A DNA stretch of 64,000 bases from Shiella aurantiaca (GTDB lineage Bacteria; Bacteroidota; Bacteroidia; Cytophagales; Cyclobacteriaceae). A program made the position numbers and the translations under genes. The stretch spans positions 372,001 to 436,000 of the forward strand of contig JAUHJS010000004.1 in NCBI GenBank assembly GCA_030412945.1, given 5' to 3'. The notes beneath the pieces are model-generated. The model was given only the letters and a program-made list of their open reading frames with translations, was not told where the DNA came from and made no database searches. Each line of letters begins with the position of its first letter. Position 1 is the stretch's first letter. Below are positions 60,401-64,000 of the stretch, piece by piece.

Positions 60401-61067
60401 ACCGAGAAAAGAGAGTAGTAAAGTGATTGAAAATAGTAGTTGTGAGGGTTTCCATAGATACCCCAAGATGCGCACAGGTTGCGTGATACACCGATTCGAT
60501 GGATACTGTGCTATCATCGGTTTCTAGAAAGAAGACTTGCTTAGGCCCCAAGGTTTTCAGCATAGCTGTGGCGTTGGAATCTGCACGCAAGAGAGCCGCT
60601 CCAAAGCTGAGAATCAAGCCAGCATCCAAATAACGTTGCCCAAGGCTTAGTTTTTGATTGAAACCATGCATAATAGCTGTTCCCGTGAACTTTTCTTCTT
60701 GAAGTATTTTAATAAGCTCTTCCCCTGCGCGTACCGAATGGATAATCAAGGGGTGGCCTAATTCAGCGGCCATTTGCACCTGTAATCGAAAGGCTCGCTG
60801 CTGCGCGTCCCAAGGACTAGCGCAAAGCCTGTCTAAACCCGCTTCTCCTATGGCCAAGCAAAAAGGATTTTGACATTCTTCACGAAGGCTTTTCATCGCC
60901 TGATCCAATGATTGGGGTAAATACCAGGGATGTATGCCTAGGCTGTAGTACGAATTGCGAGGTGGACTTTCTTTGCCCCAAAGCACATTGAAAAGCTCTA
61001 TGCCTGAAGGGGAAGAGGAAAGGTGATGCGTATGGATATTTAGCAAAGGAAACGAAGAGGCTTTCAT
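60387..61067 (-). CDS. TatD-family metal-dependent hydrolase
   Basis: The 226-residue protein has the TatD metal site: LNIHTHH (two His), GEAGLD (Glu), LIIHSVRA (His), AIMHGFNQ (His) and FLETDDS (Asp). TatD proteins are DNases or phosphoesterases; the substrate of this short version is unknown. The GIHPWYLPQ segment matches the GxHP family motif. The ATG at 61067 is chosen because upstream residues overlap the Fur gene. It follows the Fur gene by 2 nt. Confidence 0.85.
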   Translation of the reverse strand: MKASSFPLLNIHTHHLSSSPSGIELFNVLWGKESPPRNSYYSLGIHPWYLPQSLDQAMKSLREECQNPFCLAIGEAGLDRLCASPWDAQQRAFRLQVQMAAELGHPLIIHSVRAGEELIKILQEEKFTGTAIMHGFNQKLSLGQRYLDAGLILSFGAALLRADSNATAMLKTLGPKQVFFLETDDSTVSIESVYHATCAHLGVSMETLTTTIFNHFTTLFSRYESN

Positions 61068-61069
61068 GC

Positions 61070-61489
61070 TCAACGGTTGCATTGGGCGCACACCCCTTGT
61101 ACCAGTAGGTTTTTTTCTTCGGCTTTGTAGCCTTTGGGCAATTGCACAGCCGGAATAGTGACTTCTTCCATGCAATTAGTTTGTCCGCACTCGGTGCATT
61201 TGAAATGCACATGCTCGTGATGGTGGTGATTGTCGTGGCAGTGGTCTTTACACAGGGCGTATTTCACGCCAGTACCATCGTCAAGTACTTTGTGGATAAT
61301 GCCTTTATCCAAAAAGGTCTTGAGTGTGCGATATACCGTTACCCGATCGAAGTTAGAAGCCAAGCGCGTTTCAATTTCTGCATGCGACAAAGCAGAGGCT
61401 TGCGCCAAAAAGGCCAACAGGATATCCTGACGGCTTTCTGTCTGTCTTAAGTTATGCTCTTGGAGAATATGGGCGGCTTGCTGATTCAC
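61070..61489 (-). CDS. Fur-family metal-dependent repressor
   Basis: The 139-residue protein has a winged-helix domain (about 1-80: LRQTESRQDILLAFL, then FDRVTVYRTLKTFLDKGII) and a dimerisation domain with a His-rich loop (HCHDNHHHHEHVHF) and two CxxC zinc sites (CTEC and CAQC). The His-rich loop suggests zinc sensing (Zur-like) but Fur is possible. The start is a GTG at 61489 with no ATG nearby. Two overlapping TAnnTTTG boxes lie just upstream. It heads a unit with tatD-like and tcdA. Confidence 0.87.
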   Translation of the reverse strand: MNQQAAHILQEHNLRQTESRQDILLAFLAQASALSHAEIETRLASNFDRVTVYRTLKTFLDKGIIHKVLDDGTGVKYALCKDHCHDNHHHHEHVHFKCTECGQTNCMEEVTIPAVQLPKGYKAEEKNLLVQGVCAQCNR

Positions 61490-61493
61490 GATA

Positions 61494-61510
61494 CAAAACT
61501 AACAAAAATA
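61494..61510 (-). promoter_or_regulatory. Two adjacent -7 boxes upstream of the Fur-family gene
   Basis: TATTTTTG (61510-61503) and TAGTTTTG (61501-61494) on the minus strand both match TAnnTTTG. The second ends 4 nt before the GTG start, as at glyS and coaX. Neither has a well-spaced TTG, so which is used is unclear. Confidence 0.4.
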
Positions 61511-61516
61511 TGCCAA

Positions 61517-62431
61517 TTATGATTCATGCATGTGCACGAAGCGCTTCTGCAATTCAATTCCAGCGGGTCTGCCACGCTTCCATCTGCGGTGTGTCCAGAG
61601 CCAGTAAGCAGGGTTTTCATTGATTTCTTCTTCAAGCAAACTGAGGTGTTTTTGCGTAATGTATCCATGCGGAGTTTCACGCGGGTTTTCGGTAATCACT
61701 ATCAGTTCATACTCATAATGCGAGCGTTTTACCTTGCGTGTTTTGGCAAAAATTACTGCACAGTTATATTCTTTGGCGATTTTTTCGGGGCCGAAATATA
61801 CCGGTGTTTCATGGTTCAGAAAGCTTGTCCAATAGCTTCTGCTCACATTACGTGGCGATTGATCGGCTGCCAGGCAAATCATGGAAGGGGTTTGCAGCAT
61901 TTTTTCGTAAAACTTGCTTACATCCTTGGTAGGAATCAGGTCAGCGCCCATACGAACCCGACTTTTCCGAACGAGCCGCTCAAATGCCGGACTGGCCAAA
62001 GGGCGGTACACTATGCCCACTTCATGCTGGAAATAGGTTTTGGCACTGAATACAAACCATTCCCAATTATTGTAATGGGCGGAAACACCCGAAATACTGA
62101 GTCCTTTTTCAAAGAGCATTTTGGGTACCTCAGGGGTAATGCATTTATGGCGAGCCGCTACCTCCTTCGGGGTGATGGCAAATGACTTGATACTTTCGAC
62201 TATGATGTCACAGAAGTGGCGGTAAAATTCCCTTGTAATCTGCTTCACCTCTTTAGCCGATTTCTCAGGAAAAGAACTTGCTATCTGCTTGCTCACCACC
62301 TTTTTGCGGTAGGGGATAAGGTAGTAGATAATCAAGAACAAAAAATCGGAAAGCCTATGCAGTACCCACATGGGTAAATAGGCCAAAGGGTAAATCAGAG
62401 CACAAAGCAAGTAGTAGAGAAGTGTGTTCAT
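61517..62431 (-). CDS. LpxL/HtrB-like lipid acyltransferase
   Basis: The 304-residue protein has an N-terminal membrane segment and the HX4E acyltransferase motif in SAHYNNWEW (His and Glu), followed by VGIVYRPLASPAFERLVRKSR and AADQSPRNVSRSYWTSFLN. These match the LpxL/LpxM family that adds the late acyl chains to lipid A. The C-terminus keeps NPAYWLWTHRRWKRGRP, also family-typical. It lies 3 nt after the MsbA-like gene, a logical pair in lipid A synthesis and export. Confidence 0.9.
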   Translation of the reverse strand: MNTLLYYLLCALIYPLAYLPMWVLHRLSDFLFLIIYYLIPYRKKVVSKQIASSFPEKSAKEVKQITREFYRHFCDIIVESIKSFAITPKEVAARHKCITPEVPKMLFEKGLSISGVSAHYNNWEWFVFSAKTYFQHEVGIVYRPLASPAFERLVRKSRVRMGADLIPTKDVSKFYEKMLQTPSMICLAADQSPRNVSRSYWTSFLNHETPVYFGPEKIAKEYNCAVIFAKTRKVKRSHYEYELIVITENPRETPHGYITQKHLSLLEEEINENPAYWLWTHRRWKRGRPAGIELQKRFVHMHES

Positions 62432-62434
62432 GCT

Positions 62435-64000
62435 TTATACTTCTTGAAACTGTAATCGAACTAAGTTTTTGTATAAACCGCCTTCCACTTTCACCAGTTC
62501 TTCATGTGTACCCGATTCAATGATTTGGCCTTTTTCAAGTACAAAAATTTTGTCGGCATTACGAATGGTGGCCAAGCGATGGGCAATGATAAAGGTAGTG
62601 CGGCCTTTCATAAGTTCTTCCAAGGCCTCTTGCACCATGTGCTCCGATTCGGCATCGAGCGAGCTGGTGGCTTCATCAAGAATAAGAATCTTCGGGTCTT
62701 TGAGCAGGGCACGGGCAATGGCCACACGCTGGCGTTGTCCTCCGGAAAGTTTCACCCCACGTTCGCCCACCAGGGTTTGGAATCCCTCTGGGAAATCTTC
62801 TATAAAGCCTAAGGCATTGGCTCTTCGGGCTGCTTCGCGAATCTCTTCCAAGCTTGCTTCGGGGTTTCCATAGCCAATATTTTCAGCAATGGTTCCGCCA
62901 AAGAGGATGACTTCTTGAGGCACAACCGCCATTTGGCTACGGAAGCTTTCTAAACTGAAAGCGTTTACAGGTACCTTGTCGAGCAAGATTTCGCCCTCAT
63001 TGAGCGGATAGTAGCGCATGAGCAGCTGTACTATGGTAGATTTTCCGGCTCCACTTGGGCCTACCAATGCTACTTTTTCTCCCGGAGCTACTTTGATGTT
63101 AATACCTTTCAGTACTTCCACATCGCTGCGGGTAGGATAGCGAAAATGCACATTTTTGAACTCTATACTGCCTTTTACTTCATTGCGGGCTAGGGTGATT
63201 CCCTCGTGGGTTTGCTCATCGGTTTCATCCCAAATCTCAATAATGCGCTCGGAGGCGCCAATAGCTTTTTGAATCTGGCCGTATAAATCACCCAAACCGG
63301 CAATAGACCCACCGATAAAAGTGGTGTACAATACAAAGGAAAGTAAATCGCCTACGCTCATTTCATTGGTAGCCACTAGTTTGGCGCCATACCACATAAT
63401 GGCTACAATGCCCCCAAACAACGCAAAAATGATGAAAGAGATAAAGGCGGCTCGGTAGGTGGCAGTTTTCAGGGCGGTTTTCACCACTCTTTGCAAAGCC
63501 TGCGCATAGCGATTGGTCTCGTAAGGCTCATTGGTAAAGGCTTTTACCACCTGCACCGATTGCAGGGTTTCTTCTACCACCACATTGGTTTGCGCCAGTT
63601 CATCTTGGGTTTTCTTAGAAAGCTTACGGATAAATCGGCCGAACACCATGGCCCCACCAATAATGAGCGGGAAAGTGGCCAACATAAACAAGCTTAGGCT
63701 GGGCGTGGTGTAAAAAATGAAAATACTGCCCACGATAAGCGTCAGAATCTGGCGAATAAACTCAGCCAGTGTTACCGAAAAGGTATCTTGCAAAAGGCCC
63801 ACATCGGAAGTGATGCGGCTTACTAGTTCCCCTGTGCGTCTTTTATCATAAAAGGTCATGGGTAGTGCCATGAACTTAGCATACAGCCTTTTGCGCACAT
63901 CGGCAAGGCCCTTCTCACTTACTTGGGCAAATAAATACACGCGAAAAAAGGAAAATAGACTTTGAATAGCCAAGATGGCAATAAGCAATAAGGCAATTTG
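62435..64000 (-). CDS. MsbA-like ABC transporter, permease-ATPase fusion (5' partial)
   Basis: The frame is open to the window's last base, so about 70 N-terminal residues are missing compared with the 590 usual. The membrane domain includes the coupling-helix region LYAKFMALPMTFYDKRRTGEL and five visible helices. The ATPase has Walker A (VGPSGAGKST), Q-loop (VVPQEVILFG), signature LSGGQRQR, Walker B (ILILDEATSSLD) and H-loop (IIAHRLATI). It probably flips lipid A or another lipid across the inner membrane, as suggested by the adjacent LpxL-like gene; drug export is the alternative. Confidence 0.9.
   Translation of the reverse strand, partial: QIALLLIAILAIQSLFSFFRVYLFAQVSEKGLADVRKRLYAKFMALPMTFYDKRRTGELVSRITSDVGLLQDTFSVTLAEFIRQILTLIVGSIFIFYTTPSLSLFMLATFPLIIGGAMVFGRFIRKLSKKTQDELAQTNVVVEETLQSVQVVKAFTNEPYETNRYAQALQRVVKTALKTATYRAAFISFIIFALFGGIVAIMWYGAKLVATNEMSVGDLLSFVLYTTFIGGSIAGLGDLYGQIQKAIGASERIIEIWDETDEQTHEGITLARNEVKGSIEFKNVHFRYPTRSDVEVLKGINIKVAPGEKVALVGPSGAGKSTIVQLLMRYYPLNEGEILLDKVPVNAFSLESFRSQMAVVPQEVILFGGTIAENIGYGNPEASLEEIREAARRANALGFIEDFPEGFQTLVGERGVKLSGGQRQRVAIARALLKDPKILILDEATSSLDAESEHMVQEALEELMKGRTTFIIAHRLATIRNADKIFVLEKGQIIESGTHEELVKVEGGLYKNLVRLQFQEV

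Noticed and set aside
1-64000. CRISPR arrays, tRNA or rRNA genes, insertion sequences and known riboswitches.
   Set aside because: I scanned the intergenic stretches and found no spaced direct repeats, cloverleaf sequences, transposase genes or conserved riboswitch cores, including ahead of ribH.

Overview
The window looks like chromosomal DNA of a member of the Bacteroidota, probably a pigmented, aerobic, marine or free-living flavobacterial/cytophagal type. The evidence is a surface protein ending in a type IX secretion (T9SS) sorting tail, a TonB-dependent receptor with a carboxypeptidase-regulatory-like N-terminus, a long-form IleRS, carotenoid genes of the CrtD/CruF kind, and promoters that repeatedly match the Bacteroidota -7 box TAnnTTTG with an upstream TTG. 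Clear Shine-Dalgarno sites are not evident. I cannot name the species. No tRNA, rRNA, CRISPR array, transposase or integrase is visible.

Layout. 1-4.4 kb: a 5'-truncated LRR/Ig surface protein and a caspase-like peptidase. 4.5-5.2 kb: a HigBA-like toxin-antitoxin pair. 5.3-7.9 kb: two carotenoid genes and a GNAT acetyltransferase. 8-18.3 kb (minus): lspA-ileS, an RND/MMPL exporter, dgt, an MtfA-like peptidase and glyS, then msrB on the plus strand. 19.1-27.4 kb: an accessory region. 27.5-31.2 kb: a TonB-dependent receptor and a second HigBA pair. 31.3-41.2 kb: DUF721-recF, pdhA, a TPR protein, ribH, lysC, nhaD, a glutamate dehydrogenase family gene, anmK and coaX. 41.2-48.8 kb: an envelope-biogenesis cluster (outer-membrane protein, TPR protein, LptC-like lipoprotein, small membrane protein, CorC/CNNM protein, PpiD-like foldase, SAM methyltransferase-like lipoprotein). 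48.9-59.1 kb: feoAB, a C-terminal processing protease, purKE, a TerC-family protein, an S9 peptidase and a YfiR-like protein. 59.2-64 kb (minus): a 43-residue small ORF with its own terminator, then tcdA, tatD-like, a Fur-family regulator, an LpxL-like acyltransferase and a truncated MsbA-like ABC transporter.

The accessory region is the most interesting part. Two AT-rich blocks flank a short stretch that looks like ordinary host sequence (a small lipoprotein and a DUF6134-like protein). The first block is one 781-residue protein with a PD-(D/E)XK-like N-terminus and a PIN-like C-terminus. The second is a three-gene operon with 1-nt and 4-nt junctions: a C5-cytosine DNA methyltransferase; a 790-residue protein with a MORC/Hsp90-like GHKL ATPase at its N-terminus and a histidine-kinase core at its C-terminus; and a receiver-domain protein whose C-terminal half carries an R-x4-H motif typical of HEPN ribonucleases. 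I read this as a candidate defence system that couples DNA methylation to two-component signalling and an RNase-like effector. The parts are visible in the sequence; the system is inference.

Regulatory signals recur elsewhere. TAnnTTTG boxes end 4 nt before the start codons of glyS and coaX, suggesting leaderless mRNAs. Two intrinsic terminators lie immediately before, or inside, the next co-directional gene (before lptC, and inside the methyltransferase-like lipoprotein gene), which suggests partial termination within the envelope cluster.
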